This document shows positions 25,850-33,695 of a stretch of DNA of 64,000 bases, one piece after another (position 1 is the stretch's first letter; each line of letters opens with the position of its first letter). Where the stretch lies: positions 1-64,000 of the forward strand of contig NZ_JOAG01000020.1 of assembly GCF_000725485.1 (NCBI RefSeq), in the 5' to 3' direction. The position numbers and the translations under genes were made by a program. This DNA comes from Nonomuraea candida (GTDB taxonomy: Bacteria > Actinomycetota > Actinomycetes > Streptosporangiales > Streptosporangiaceae). The notes under the pieces were generated by a model that was not told the DNA's origin, ran no database searches, and saw only the letters and a program-made list of their open reading frames with translations.

Positions 25850-27012
25850 GGGCGCTGTGCTGGACCGGGGTGAACGAGCTCGCGGTCGAGGACGTCCCCG
25901 AGCCGCGGCTGCTCAACCGCCAGGACGCCCTGGTCAAGGTCACCGCCAGCTCGGTGTGCGGGTCGGACCTGCACCTGCTGGACGGCTACGTCCCCACCAT
26001 GATGGCCGGGGACGTGCTCGGCCACGAGTTCGTGGGCGAGATCGTCGAGGTCGGCCCCGACGTGCGGGAACGGCGGGCCGGCGAGCGGGTGACGGTGTGC
26101 TCGATCATCGGCTGCGGGCGCTGCCACTACTGCCGGGAGGGGCTGTGGTCGCTGTGCGACAACACCAACCCCAACCCCGGCTTCCTGGAGACGCTCATCG
26201 GGCACGCCACCGCGGGCATCTTCGGCTACTCGCACGCCATGGGCGGCTTCGCGGGCAGCCACGCCGAGTACGTCCGGGTCCCGTACGCGGACGTGAACGC
26301 CTTCCCCGTGCCCGACGGCGTCCCCGACTCCAGCGCGGTCTTCGCCTCCGACGCCGTGCCGACCGGCTGGATGGGCGCGGACCTGGGCGGGGTCGGACCG
26401 GGCGACGTGGTGGCCGTGTGGGGCTGCGGCGGGGTCGGCCAGATGGCCGCCCTGGCCTCGCTGCGCCTGGGCGCCGACCGGGTGATCGCCATCGACCGGT
26501 TCCCCGAACGGCTGGCCATGACCGCCGCGCTCGGCGCCGAGACCCTCGACTACCGCGAGGTGGACGTGCTGGACGCGCTGAAGGAGCTGACCGGCGGGCG
26601 CGGGCCGGACGTGTGCATCGAGGCGGTCGGCATGGAGAGCCACGGCACCGGCGCGCAGTACGCCTACGACCGCGCCAAGCAGGCCCTGCGGCTGCAGACC
26701 GACCGCGGCCTGTCGCTGCGCCAGGCCGTGCACGCCTGCCGCAAGGGCGGCACCGTCTCCGTCCTGGGCGTCTATCTCGGCCTGGTCGACAAGTTCCCGA
26801 TGGGCGCGGTGATGAACAAGGGGCTCACGTTGCGCGGGGCCCAGCAGCACGGCCACCGCTACATCCCGATGATCCTCGACCGGATGAGCAGGGGCGAGAT
26901 CGACGCCTCACCGCTGCTCACCCACCCCATGAGCCTGGAGGACGGCCCGAAGGGCTACGAGCTGTTCAAGGAGAAGCGGGAGGGCTGCGTCCGCGCCGTG
27001 TTCCACCCCTGA
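25846..27012 (+). CDS. Zinc-dependent alcohol dehydrogenase (formaldehyde dehydrogenase-like)
   Basis: This 388-residue medium-chain dehydrogenase has catalytic zinc ligands C38 (SSVCGSDLH) and H60-E61 (VLGHEFVGEIVEVG). The four-cysteine structural zinc loop is CSIIGCGRCHYCREG plus the Cys of WSLCDNTNP, and the Rossmann motif is VVAVWGCGGVGQMAALASL. The long segment between about 250 and 300 (GMESHGTGAQYAYDRAKQA) is typical of glutathione-independent formaldehyde dehydrogenase relatives that keep NAD(H) tightly bound. A GAGGAGAGGA ribosome-binding region precedes the ATG and overlaps the end of the membrane-protein gene. The substrate cannot be assigned from sequence. Confidence 0.9.
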   Translation: MRALCWTGVNELAVEDVPEPRLLNRQDALVKVTASSVCGSDLHLLDGYVPTMMAGDVLGHEFVGEIVEVGPDVRERRAGERVTVCSIIGCGRCHYCREGLWSLCDNTNPNPGFLETLIGHATAGIFGYSHAMGGFAGSHAEYVRVPYADVNAFPVPDGVPDSSAVFASDAVPTGWMGADLGGVGPGDVVAVWGCGGVGQMAALASLRLGADRVIAIDRFPERLAMTAALGAETLDYREVDVLDALKELTGGRGPDVCIEAVGMESHGTGAQYAYDRAKQALRLQTDRGLSLRQAVHACRKGGTVSVLGVYLGLVDKFPMGAVMNKGLTLRGAQQHGHRYIPMILDRMSRGEIDASPLLTHPMSLEDGPKGYELFKEKREGCVRAVFHP

Positions 27013-27206
27013 ACCGGGGGCCGGCCGCGATACCGGGTCCCGGTTCTGGGCCGGGGCCCGGGGACATTCTGCGGCGGTCACGGGTTCACTTCGGAACCGC
27101 CAAGTTTTCTTGATCATTCTTGACGGGGTGGCGCGCGCCATCGCGGCAGATGCGGACTTACTTTCGGTCTTGCTTCCTATCGGGATGCGATCGAAAGGAA
27201 AACCTC

Positions 27207-27614
27207 ATGCTCCGTCGTACGGTGTCAGGCGCGTTCGCGCTGACGGTCGCCGGTCTCATCACGGCAGCGGCCTCTCCCGCACACGCCGAATCCCGTGCCG
27301 CGCAGACGCGCGCGGCGACGTACTACGACAGCGCCGCGGCCATCATCAATGCCGACGGCAGCCTGAACAACGGCGTGAACGTCGTCAAGTCCTGGCGGGC
27401 GAGCACCGGCCGGTACTGCGTCCAGCTCGACTCCTCGGTGAGCGCGCCCTACGCGCTCATCCAGCTCACGCCGCGTGACGCGCGCCGCCTGCCGCACATC
27501 GCCTACCGCAACCCGTCCTCGACGTGCTCGCGGCACAACACCATCACCGTCCACGTCTACGACACCAACACCGGGCACCTCGCCAACGGCGGGTTCGACC
27601 TCCTGGCGCTCTGA
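27207..27614 (+). CDS. Small secreted protein of unknown function
   Basis: The 135-residue protein has a clear Sec signal peptide (MLRRTVSGAFALTVAGLITA, cleavage after AHA near residue 27) and a mature domain of about 108 residues containing two cysteines (GRYCVQLDSS and PSSTCSRHNT) that may form a disulfide. I do not recognise the family. AAAGGA lies 8-14 bp upstream of the ATG; a longer reading from 27120 would bury the signal peptide. A strong hairpin terminator follows, so this is a single-gene transcript. The upstream 194 bp contain TTGATC and TTGACG motifs but no convincing spaced promoter. Confidence 0.75.
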   Translation: MLRRTVSGAFALTVAGLITAAASPAHAESRAAQTRAATYYDSAAAIINADGSLNNGVNVVKSWRASTGRYCVQLDSSVSAPYALIQLTPRDARRLPHIAYRNPSSTCSRHNTITVHVYDTNTGHLANGGFDLLAL

Positions 27615-27640
27615 CCCTCGGCAGCGTCACCGGACAGGAC

Positions 27641-27685
27641 CGCCGGAGACCGTACGGGCCCACCGGCCCGGCACGGTCTCCGGCG
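27641..27685 (+). terminator. Long hairpin terminator after the small secreted protein gene
   Basis: CGCCGGAGACCGT (27641-27653) pairs perfectly with 27673-27685; the interior contains a second G/C inverted repeat. There is no U-tract, which is usual for high-GC terminators. The rest of the 27686-27883 stretch holds nothing recognisable. Confidence 0.85.
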
Positions 27686-27883
27686 CTGGGCGTTCCGGGG
27701 GTGTCCCTGCGGATATTCCGGTATTCGCTCCCCGATTTTCGGCTCCGCGTCACGGGCGGCGGCGAAAAGGGCGGAAACCACCCGAAAAAGGTGAGCCCGG
27801 CCACCGATTTCTCATGTGGGGGCCTCGGAAGCCAACGCGGAGCCAAGATTTCACCACCTGACGTGCTCGCCGGTGGCGGACGG

Positions 27884-27912
27884 TTCAGTGCACCGGGCGG
27901 ACGTGGTAGGCT
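27884..27912 (+). promoter_or_regulatory. Candidate promoter of the cold-shock gene
   Basis: TAGGCT (27907-27912) with a weak TTCAGT (27884-27889) 17 bp upstream. It would produce a leader of about 155 nt before the csp start codon. Confidence 0.4.
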
Positions 27913-27950
27913 GAATGACGTTGCAGTTGTTGTACCCATAAAACTTTGTG

Positions 27951-27981
27951 CGCACCTGGGCAGAGTTCACTCCCAGGTGCG
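27951..27981 (+). promoter_or_regulatory. Hairpin followed by a T-run in the csp 5' leader
   Basis: CGCACCTGGG (27951-27960) pairs perfectly with CCCAGGTGCG (27972-27981) across an 11-nt loop and is followed at once by GTTTTGTTT. The shape is that of an intrinsic terminator placed about 95 nt before the start codon. That suggests attenuation or a temperature-responsive leader. Confidence 0.65.
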
Positions 27982-28076
27982 GTTTTGTTTCCGGTCATTT
28001 CCGGATGGGCTTTCATCGCGGCGACACGCAATCCGCGAGGTGCGGATTGCTCCCCTGTATTACGAAGGAGATCGCC

Positions 28077-28283
28077 ATGGCATCCGGAACCGTGAAGTGG
28101 TTCAACTCTGAAAAGGGCTTCGGCTTCATCGCGCAGGACGGCGGCGGCGCCGACGTCTTCGCCCACTACTCCAACATCGTCGCCAACGGCGGCTACCGTG
28201 AGCTGACCGAGGGCCAGAAGGTGTCGTTCGACATCGTCCAGGGTCAGAAGGGTCCGCAGGCGGAGAACATCGTCGCCGCCTGA
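28077..28283 (+). CDS. cspA: Cold-shock protein (CspA family)
   Basis: The 68-residue single OB-fold RNA chaperone carries RNP1 (KGFGFIAQD) and RNP2 (VFAHYSNI) intact. The opening [17 protein letters not shown] is diagnostic. A good ribosome-binding site, GAAGGAGA, lies 7 bp upstream of the ATG. The gene is monocistronic: it has a long structured leader upstream and a strong hairpin 21 bp after the stop. Members melt mRNA secondary structure and are often abundant at all temperatures in actinomycetes. Confidence 0.96.
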   Translation: MASGTVKWFNSEKGFGFIAQDGGGADVFAHYSNIVANGGYRELTEGQKVSFDIVQGQKGPQAENIVAA

Positions 28284-28304
28284 CCTGACACGGTCGTGAT
28301 GTCC

Positions 28305-28333
28305 GGGCCCGCCCCCTTCATGGGGGCGGGCCC
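28305..28333 (+). terminator. Terminator of the cold-shock gene
   Basis: GGGCCCGCCCCC (28305-28316) pairs perfectly with 28322-28333 across the loop TTCAT. The following stretch to 28759 (about 425 bp) is very GC-rich, and I see no supported gene in it. Confidence 0.88.
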
Positions 28334-28759
28334 GCGTCGCGTTCCGGCGCGGTTCCCGCGGCAGGGCCCTTTCCGCCGGGCGGCGCGAGCCGCGGGCGGC
28401 GGCGGGCGCTCCGAGCCCATGGGCCGGCCCCGGAGCCACCGCCGGCTCCCCGCAGGCGCGCCTCCGCCAAGACCTGGCTGATCGCCCGGGTGCTCGCGCG
28501 GATCGCGCTGCCTGCGGCGCCGCTGATCCACCAGAACCAGGCTCTTGCGGCGCTGCCGGTCGCGCGCCGCCAGGAGGCGCCTGCCACCGCTCCGCCGTCC
28601 GCCACCGCGCCGCCGCCGGCCCGCGCGTGAACCGCCGCTCCCGGCCCGGGGGCGGCGTTTTCACGTACGGCGTCGCGCCGAGGTGTCACATTCGGGCCGC
28701 GAATTCCGTCATAAGGGATGTCCGATCGCATTTCGAGCTTCCGCACCGCGAGGTGAGCC

Positions 28760-29293
28760 ATGACGATTCACTCCCACATCGAGCCTGGTTCGTGGCGGAT
28801 CGCCACGGAGGCCACCGAGGCCAGGATGTCCATCGGCAGGCGCCGGGAGCGCGGCCTGCCGCTCGACGTCACCGGCGCCTTCTACCTGCGCCCGAGCGGC
28901 GCGCTGGCGGGATTCACGCTCCTGCTGTCACCGCCCGGACATCCCGGCGGCCCGCCCGAGCGGACCGGCGGTTCGCCCGCGCGGCCTGACGGGTCGTCCG
29001 CCCGGCCCGGTGGCGCGCCCGAGCTGCGATGGGAGGCGGCGGACCTGGACCGCGAGGGGCAGGCGTGGTTGCGGTTCGGCGAGCAGGAGACGCGCTCGGC
29101 CGTGTCCGTCCTGGACGCCGAGATCCCGGGCGAGCACCCGTACCTGAAGATCGTCCTGGAGACGGAGTTCTCCTCGCGGCGGCTGCGCCTGCCCGGCCTG
29201 CCGCGGTTGTGGCCGCGCCGGGTGACGGTCACCCTGTTCAGCGAGATCCGCCCGCTGGAAGGCGCGCCGCTGGACGGCGCGCCGCCCGCGTGA
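28760..29293 (+). CDS. Hypothetical protein, weakly YceI-like
   Basis: The 177-residue protein opens MTIHSHIEPGSWRIATEATE and ends in a beta-strand-rich segment (HPYLKIVLETEFSSRRLRLP; RVTVTLFSEIRPLEG). The alternating strands and the opening recall YceI-like lipocalin-fold proteins, but the resemblance is weak and no diagnostic motif is present. Residues 60-90 are a low-complexity Gly/Pro/Ala/Arg linker of PPERTGG-like units. No signal peptide is visible. The next gene, a hydrolase, follows after 34 bp and may be cotranscribed. Confidence 0.6.
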   Translation: MTIHSHIEPGSWRIATEATEARMSIGRRRERGLPLDVTGAFYLRPSGALAGFTLLLSPPGHPGGPPERTGGSPARPDGSSARPGGAPELRWEAADLDREGQAWLRFGEQETRSAVSVLDAEIPGEHPYLKIVLETEFSSRRLRLPGLPRLWPRRVTVTLFSEIRPLEGAPLDGAPPA

Positions 29294-29327
29294 CGCCTCC
29301 CGCCCGCAGGGTGGCTAAGCTGCGCGC

Positions 29328-29900
29328 ATGGCGCGGATTCTCCTCTTGCACTCCATGTACGGCCTGCGGCCCGCCGTCCACCAGGCCGCCGACAGGCTGC
29401 GGGCGGCCGGGCACGACGTGCACGTCCCCGACCTGTACGACGGCCGGGTCGTCGACACGCCCGAGGAGGGCATCGCGATCAAGGAGGAGATCGGCCGGGA
29501 CGAGCTGCTGAAGCGGGCCGTGGCCGCGGCGGCCCCGCTCTCCGAGGACCGCCTCGTCTACGCCGGCTTCTCCCTCGGCGCGGCGATCGCGCAGAACCTC
29601 GCCCTCGGCGACGAGCGGTCCCGGGGGCTGCTGCTGATGCACGGCACGTCCGACATGGCCGACGGCGTGGCCGCCGACGACCTGCCCGTCCAGCTGCACG
29701 TCGCCGACCCCGACACCTACGAGCCCGCCGACTGGCTGAACACCTGGTACCTGCGGATGCGCCGGGCCCGGGCCGACGTGGAGGTCTTCCGGTATCCGGG
29801 CGTGGGCCACCTGTTCACCGACCCCGAGCTGCCGGACCACGACGCCGAGGCCGCCGAGCGCGCCTGGGCGATCGCCCTGGACTTCCTCGCCGACCTCTGA
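29328..29900 (+). CDS. Dienelactone hydrolase family protein
   Basis: This 190-residue compact alpha/beta hydrolase has the dienelactone hydrolase layout: ARILLLHSMYGLRPAVHQAA (oxyanion strand), GHDVHVPDLYDGRV, nucleophile elbow YAGFSLGAAIAQNLAL, an acid on the strand LPVQLHVADPD and His in FRYPGVGHLFTDPEL. The elbow carries Ser where classical dienelactone hydrolases have Cys, so it is more likely a serine esterase. The cytoplasmic location is inferred from the lack of a signal peptide. The substrate is unknown. Confidence 0.82.
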   Translation: MARILLLHSMYGLRPAVHQAADRLRAAGHDVHVPDLYDGRVVDTPEEGIAIKEEIGRDELLKRAVAAAAPLSEDRLVYAGFSLGAAIAQNLALGDERSRGLLLMHGTSDMADGVAADDLPVQLHVADPDTYEPADWLNTWYLRMRRARADVEVFRYPGVGHLFTDPELPDHDAEAAERAWAIALDFLADL

Positions 29901-29951
29901 CCGCCCGGCCGCCCGCTCACCCCGCCACCGCCGGCCGGGCCGCCGCGCGGG

Positions 29952-30977
29952 TCAGTCCGCCGCGTCCGGCGGGGCCGCCGCGCGGGTCGCTCCGCCGTCT
30001 CCCGGCGGGGCCGCCGCGCCGGCCGCCAGGAGCCGGGCCGCCAGCACCCGGCACCGCTCGCCCAGCCAGGGCGGGTCGAGCACCTCGAACTCGTGCCCCA
30101 GCAGCAGCACGTGCACGAGCACCACGTCGAGGTCGCCGCCGCCGCTGACCACCTCGCACCGCCCCTCCCCGCGCCCGTGCACGACGGCCGCCGACGCCGG
30201 GATCTGCGCCCGCACGGTCCCGGCCGGCGCGTGCACGAGGAAGCGCGCCTGGTGCGGGTAGACCCGGCTCGCCACGCTCTCCTGCACGTACGCCGCCGCG
30301 TCCGGCGCCGGCCGCGGCCGGAAGCGCCAGGTCCGGGCGGACACCCCGGTCATCCGGTCCACCCGGAAGGTGCGCCAGTCGTCGCGGTCGAGGTCATAGG
30401 CGAACAGGTACCAGCGCCGGTCGGAGGCGACCAGCCGGTACGGCTCCACCCGGCGCCGCCGCACCTCGCCCCCCGACGGGTAGCCGAAACCGGCCTCGAC
30501 CTCGTCGCGGCACGCCCTGGCCAGCGTCATGAGCACCTCGGCGTCGACCGGCGTGCGGCCACCGCCGAACGACTCCACCGAGCCGGACAGTGCCCGCACC
30601 TCGTGCCGCAGCCGGGTGGGCAGCACCCGGTCGAGCTTGGTCAGCGCCCGCAGCGCGGCGTCGCCCGCGCCCGCCACCGCGCCGCCCGCCCCGGCCAGCA
30701 GCGAGACCGCGGTGGCGATGGCCTCCTCGTCGTCGAGGAGCAGCGGCGGCAGGTCCCGCCCCGGGCCGAGCTGGTAGCCGCCGCCGACGCCCTGGACGGC
30801 GTGCACGGGGTAGCCGAGCGTACGCAGCCGCTCGACGTCGCGCCGCACCGTGCGCGAGGTGACCTTGAGCCGGTCGGCCAGCTCCGGCCCCGTCCAGACC
30901 CGCCGCTGCTGCAACAGCCCGAGCAGGGTGAGCACCCGCTCCGTCGTGCCGCGCTCGTCGCCGCTCGCCGCTCCCAT
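29952..30977 (-). CDS. WYL-domain transcriptional regulator (YafY/DeoR-like)
   Basis: The 341-residue regulator has an N-terminal HTH_11 domain (ERVLTLLGLLQQRRVWTGPE, then SRTVRRDVERLRTLGYPVHA) and a central-to-C-terminal WYL ligand-binding domain (RRRVEPYRLVASDRRWYLFA; DWRTFRVDRMTGV) with a WCX extension. The ATG at 30977 is preferred to 31070, which would place the start past the operator-like palindrome and into the promoter region. It is divergent from a DinB-VOC operon, a common pairing in which the regulator represses the neighbours. The ligand is not known. The tail from 330 is an Ala/Gly/Pro-rich repeat. Confidence 0.87.
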   Translation of the reverse strand: MGAASGDERGTTERVLTLLGLLQQRRVWTGPELADRLKVTSRTVRRDVERLRTLGYPVHAVQGVGGGYQLGPGRDLPPLLLDDEEAIATAVSLLAGAGGAVAGAGDAALRALTKLDRVLPTRLRHEVRALSGSVESFGGGRTPVDAEVLMTLARACRDEVEAGFGYPSGGEVRRRRVEPYRLVASDRRWYLFAYDLDRDDWRTFRVDRMTGVSARTWRFRPRPAPDAAAYVQESVASRVYPHQARFLVHAPAGTVRAQIPASAAVVHGRGEGRCEVVSGGGDLDVVLVHVLLLGHEFEVLDPPWLGERCRVLAARLLAAGAAAPPGDGGATRAAAPPDAAD

Positions 30978-31010
30978 GCCCCCATCCCGCCGCCGATAGC
31001 GGACCGATCC

Positions 31011-31023
31011 TGTCCGCAGGACA
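31011..31023. promoter_or_regulatory. Inverted-repeat operator between the WYL regulator and dinB-like gene
   Basis: TGTCC-GCA-GGACA; an overlapping alternative is TCCTG-N4-CAGGA. It lies 16-28 bp before the DinB-like start and 34-46 bp before the regulator start, a placement suited to coordinate repression. Confidence 0.55.
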
Positions 31024-31038
31024 TGACAGCGTAGCCGC

Positions 31039-31623
31039 ATGAACGAAAACGCATTCGACTGGAACCGCACCCTGCGCGAGCAATGGGCGTTCCACTGGAA
31101 CGTGCTCCGGGGCCGGCTGGCCGACCTGACCGACGAGGAGTACTTCTGGTCGCTGGTGCCGGACGCCTGGAGCGTACGGCCGCGCGGCAGCTCGACGGCG
31201 CCGATTCAGGGCGGCTCCGGGGACTACACGATCGACTTCGCCTTCCCCGAGCCGGTCCCCGCGCCCTTCACCACGATCGCCTGGCGGCTCGGCCACGTCA
31301 TCGTCGGCGTGCTCGCCGCGCGCAACGCGGCCCACTTCGGCGCGCCGCCGGCGTCGTACGAGTCCTGGGAGTACGCCGGCAGCGCGGCCGGAGCACTCGA
31401 CCAGCTCCACACCCAGGTCGACGTCTGGCTGGCCGGGGTGGCCGGTCTCGGCGAGGCCGGGCTGCGTGTCCCGGTCGGGGAGAAGGAGCCCTACCCTGAC
31501 GCGCCGATGGCGGACCTGGTGCTGCACATCCACCGCGAGCTGATCCATCATCTGTCCGAGGTCTTCCTGCTGCGCGACCTCTACCTGCACGCGCACGCCG
31601 CACCGAACGGAGCCGCCCGATGA
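31039..31623 (+). CDS. DinB-like four-helix protein
   Basis: The 194-residue protein shows the DinB/YfiT pattern: an N-terminal helix (DWNRTLREQWAFHWNVLRGR), the middle histidine region (TTIAWRLGHVIVGVLAARNA) and the C-terminal histidines (VLHIHRELIHHLSEVFLLRD) that typically form a three-His metal site. Family members include thiol-dependent transferases using mycothiol or bacillithiol. It is the first gene of an operon with a VOC-family protein (ATGA overlap), next to a divergent WYL regulator, suggesting joint xenobiotic or electrophile handling; the substrate is unknown. Confidence 0.87.
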   Translation: MNENAFDWNRTLREQWAFHWNVLRGRLADLTDEEYFWSLVPDAWSVRPRGSSTAPIQGGSGDYTIDFAFPEPVPAPFTTIAWRLGHVIVGVLAARNAAHFGAPPASYESWEYAGSAAGALDQLHTQVDVWLAGVAGLGEAGLRVPVGEKEPYPDAPMADLVLHIHRELIHHLSEVFLLRDLYLHAHAAPNGAAR

Positions 31624-32081
31624 GCCGGCACATTCAGATCACCTTCGACGCCCACGACCCGCGGGCGCTGTCGTCCTTCTGGCGCGAGGTCCTGGGCTAC
31701 GTGCATCCGGGCCCGCCGGGGGCCGACCTGCCCGAGGGCGCCGACCCGCTGGCCGCCTGGGACGACTTCCTCGCGCGGGCGGGCGTGCCGGCGGACCAGC
31801 GCAACACCAGGTCGGCCATCGAGGACCCGGACGGGCAGGGCCCCCGGCTGTTCTTCCAGCAGGTGCCGGAGGACAAGGTCGCCAAGAACCGCGTCCACCT
31901 CGACGTGCGCGCGGCTCCCGGGCTGCGGGGGGAGGAGCGGATGGCGGCGCTGGAGGCCGAGTGCGACCGTCTCGTCGCACTCGGGGCCAAGAGGGTGCGC
32001 CGCCACGAGCCCGAACCACCGCTGAGCACCGGCTTCATCGTGATGACCGACCCGGAGGGCAACGAGTTCTGCCTGGACTAG
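31620..32081 (+). CDS. VOC (glyoxalase/bleomycin-resistance) superfamily protein
   Basis: The 153-residue protein has two beta-alpha-beta-beta-beta half-folds. The first runs from HIQITFDAHDPRALSSFWRE to RLFFQQVPEDKVAKNRVHLD; the second from ALEAECDRLVALGAKRVRRH to TGFIVMTDPEGNEFCLD. The signature FWREVLGY and the ending MTDPEGNEFCLD are typical of this subgroup. The start overlaps the DinB-like stop by 4 bp (ATGA), so it is translationally coupled. It is likely a metal-dependent lyase/transferase or binding protein acting with the DinB-like protein. Confidence 0.88.
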   Translation: MSRHIQITFDAHDPRALSSFWREVLGYVHPGPPGADLPEGADPLAAWDDFLARAGVPADQRNTRSAIEDPDGQGPRLFFQQVPEDKVAKNRVHLDVRAAPGLRGEERMAALEAECDRLVALGAKRVRRHEPEPPLSTGFIVMTDPEGNEFCLD

Positions 32082-32132
32082 GAACGGCGCCTGCCCGGGC
32101 CGCGGCACATGGAGGGCGCCCGGCGGCCGGCG

Positions 32133-32447
32133 TCACGGGTCGTCCCGCTCGTCGGCGCAGACGCACGGCGCCGCCTCCAGGGTGCCCGCCTCCTCGTCGA
32201 CGTGCACCACCTGGCGCGACCCCAGGCACAGACGGCACGGGAACGCCTTCGCCGTCGCCGGATCGGCCCACACCGGATGGTTCGACGCGGTCGGCGCCGG
32301 CGGGGGCGGCCGATGGCGGCGCCCGGCGGGCTCGTTGCCGCCGCCCACCCATCCGAGCCCTTGGCAGAACGTGCACGCCAGGAACAGCGGCCCGAAGCGC
32401 TGCCCGCGCAGGCCCTCGCATTCGGGGCACGTGATGGGGTCGGTCAC
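32133..32447 (-). CDS. Small multi-CxxC zinc-knuckle protein
   Basis: The 104-residue product starts with GTG: VTDPITCPECEGLRG. Three CxxC pairs are visible: CPEC, CTFC (FLACTFCQGLGWVGGG) and CRLC (FPCRLCLGSRQVVHVD), plus a terminal CVC. The CxxCxGxG-like spacing resembles the zinc-binding repeats of DnaJ, so a structural zinc protein is likely. The centre is a Pro-rich linker (RRHRPPPPAPTAS). It overlaps the upstream 46-codon gene by 4 bp (GTGA), which supports the start. I do not recognise a named family. Confidence 0.65.
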   Translation of the reverse strand: MTDPITCPECEGLRGQRFGPLFLACTFCQGLGWVGGGNEPAGRRHRPPPPAPTASNHPVWADPATAKAFPCRLCLGSRQVVHVDEEAGTLEAAPCVCADERDDP

Positions 32448-32584
32448 GCCCGGCCGGTCCCGTCGCAGGGGCGGCACGGCAGCCACGTGCGTTCCTTGTC
32501 CTTCGTCCCGTTCAGCTCCATCCACTGCCCGCCTTCCCCGAGGCAGGCGCCGCACACCGGGGGAGCTTCGTCATCCTTCGGCAT
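32444..32584 (-). CDS. 46-residue CxxC zinc-knuckle peptide
   Basis: The 46-residue protein begins MPKDDEAPPVCGACLGEGGQ and ends with WLPCRPCDGTGRA. Its two knuckles, CGACLGEG and CRPCDGTG, match the DnaJ-type CxxCxGxG half-site pattern and together could hold one zinc ion. The stop overlaps the GTG of the next minus-strand gene by 4 bp, so the two zinc-knuckle proteins are made together. Their function is unknown. Confidence 0.65.
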   Translation of the reverse strand: MPKDDEAPPVCGACLGEGGQWMELNGTKDKERTWLPCRPCDGTGRA

Positions 32585-32699
32585 GCCCGCACCGTAGCCG
32601 ACCGTGCACGCGCTGTCTGTGCCCTGCGGGCGCCGGAGGTCTTACCACGCCCCGGCGTGGCCCGCTGGGGCATCCGAGCCGGCCGCTGACCGCCCCGCC

Positions 32700-33473
32700 T
32701 CAGGGGCGGGTCGTGGCCTCGTGGTCAGGGCGGGCGGCGGGGGCGGGCGGGGCTGCCGGGCGCATGGCCACGATCAGCACGGCCAGCCCGGCGAAGACGA
32801 CCGTGGAGACGGCGCCGGTGACGTGCACCCCGGCGGTGAACGCCTCCCTCGCGGCGTGCAGCAGCGTGGCCGCCTGGCCGGCGGGCAGGCCCGGGGCGGC
32901 GGCGATCGCACCGGCCAGCGAGTCGGAGACCCCGGCCAGCGCGCCGGAGGGGTCGGCCGGCGCGCCGGAGGAGCCGATCAGGGAACCGGTCCCGGCGGGC
33001 GGCGGGCCGGAGACGACGGCCGATGAGCCGGACGCGGCGGCGGGCGAGCCGGTGAAGGCGGACATCCGGCTCTGGTAGACCACCGCGGCCACGACGCCGA
33101 GCAGCGCGGCGCCGAGCGAGCCGCCCAGGTAGTTGCCGGTCTCCGACATCGACGCCGCCGACCCGGCCCGCTCCGGCGGCACCGAGCCCCGGTCGCGAAG
33201 GCGGCCACGGACCGACACCACCGCGAACGCCGCCCCGCCGATCAGCAGCAGCCGCCGGCGGCCGATCCGGTCGCCCAGCGTGCCCATCGTGATGACCAGC
33301 CCGGCCACCATGAAGCCGTAGCCGTCACTGATCCACAACTGCTGCACGTTGGTGGCGCCCAGGTCGGCGCTGAGCTGGGGGAGCGCGAGGAACAACGCCG
33401 TGATGTCCATCGCGACGAGCAGGGTCGGCAGGACGAGGACGGCCAGTCCCAGCCAGGCCCGGTTGACACGCAT
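32700..33473 (-). pseudogene. MFS drug transporter with large internal deletion
   Basis: The frame is open for 257 residues, but a 14-helix DHA2 transporter needs about 470-500. The N-terminal part covers helices 1-3 (RAWLGLAVLVLPTLLVAMDI; GYGFMVAGLVITMGTLGDRI, GRRRLLLIGG). It then jumps near residue 90 to the last third (ERAGSAASMSETGNYLGGSL; ALLGVVAAVVYQSRMSA), followed by an Ala/Gly/Ser/Pro linker and a final helix. At least 200 residues are missing. The frame stays open, so a short protein may be made, but transport is unlikely. A strong ECF-type promoter on the minus strand faces this gene, implying that the original transporter belonged to the regulon of the adjacent sigma factor. Confidence 0.72.
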
Positions 33474-33514
33474 TTTCGGAAGACTCCCTGTACGGCAGAG
33501 GTTTTGCCGGTTGG

Positions 33515-33540
33515 TCGGAGCGGCCCCCGGATTCTTGACA
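33515..33540 (-). promoter_or_regulatory. ECF42-type promoter facing the MFS gene
   Basis: On the minus strand TGTCAA (33540-33535) and CCGACC (33520-33515) are separated by 14 bp and followed by AACCGG. The block is a mirror copy of the promoter facing the YCII gene. Confidence 0.6.
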
Positions 33541-33618
33541 TGGGCGGGGACGCAACCGCGCGGGGAGCCGCGAAAGCGGCGGCGGCCGGAACGCGTGCGA
33601 AAGTTTTTCCGGCGGGCA

Positions 33619-33646
33619 TGTCAAGACGGTGAAGGCGGCTCCGACC
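33619..33646 (+). promoter_or_regulatory. ECF42-type promoter of the YCII-sigma operon
   Basis: TGTCAA (33619-33624) and CCGACC (33641-33646) are separated by 16 bp, followed by AACCGG, about 50 bp before the YCII start codon. ECF42 sigma factors are reported to use a TGTCGA-like -35 and a CGA-containing -10. With its mirror copy it forms a 15-bp plus 9-bp inverted repeat spanning 33507-33652. Confidence 0.62.
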
Positions 33647-33695
33647 AACCGGTCGAAGGGCCCGGCCGGGGCCCGCCGAGCACGAGGAGTACGAG

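Noticed and set aside
33507..33652. MITE or insertion-sequence remnant suggested by the long inverted repeat
   Set aside because: No target-site duplication or transposase is seen, and the symmetric pieces fit two divergent ECF promoters better.
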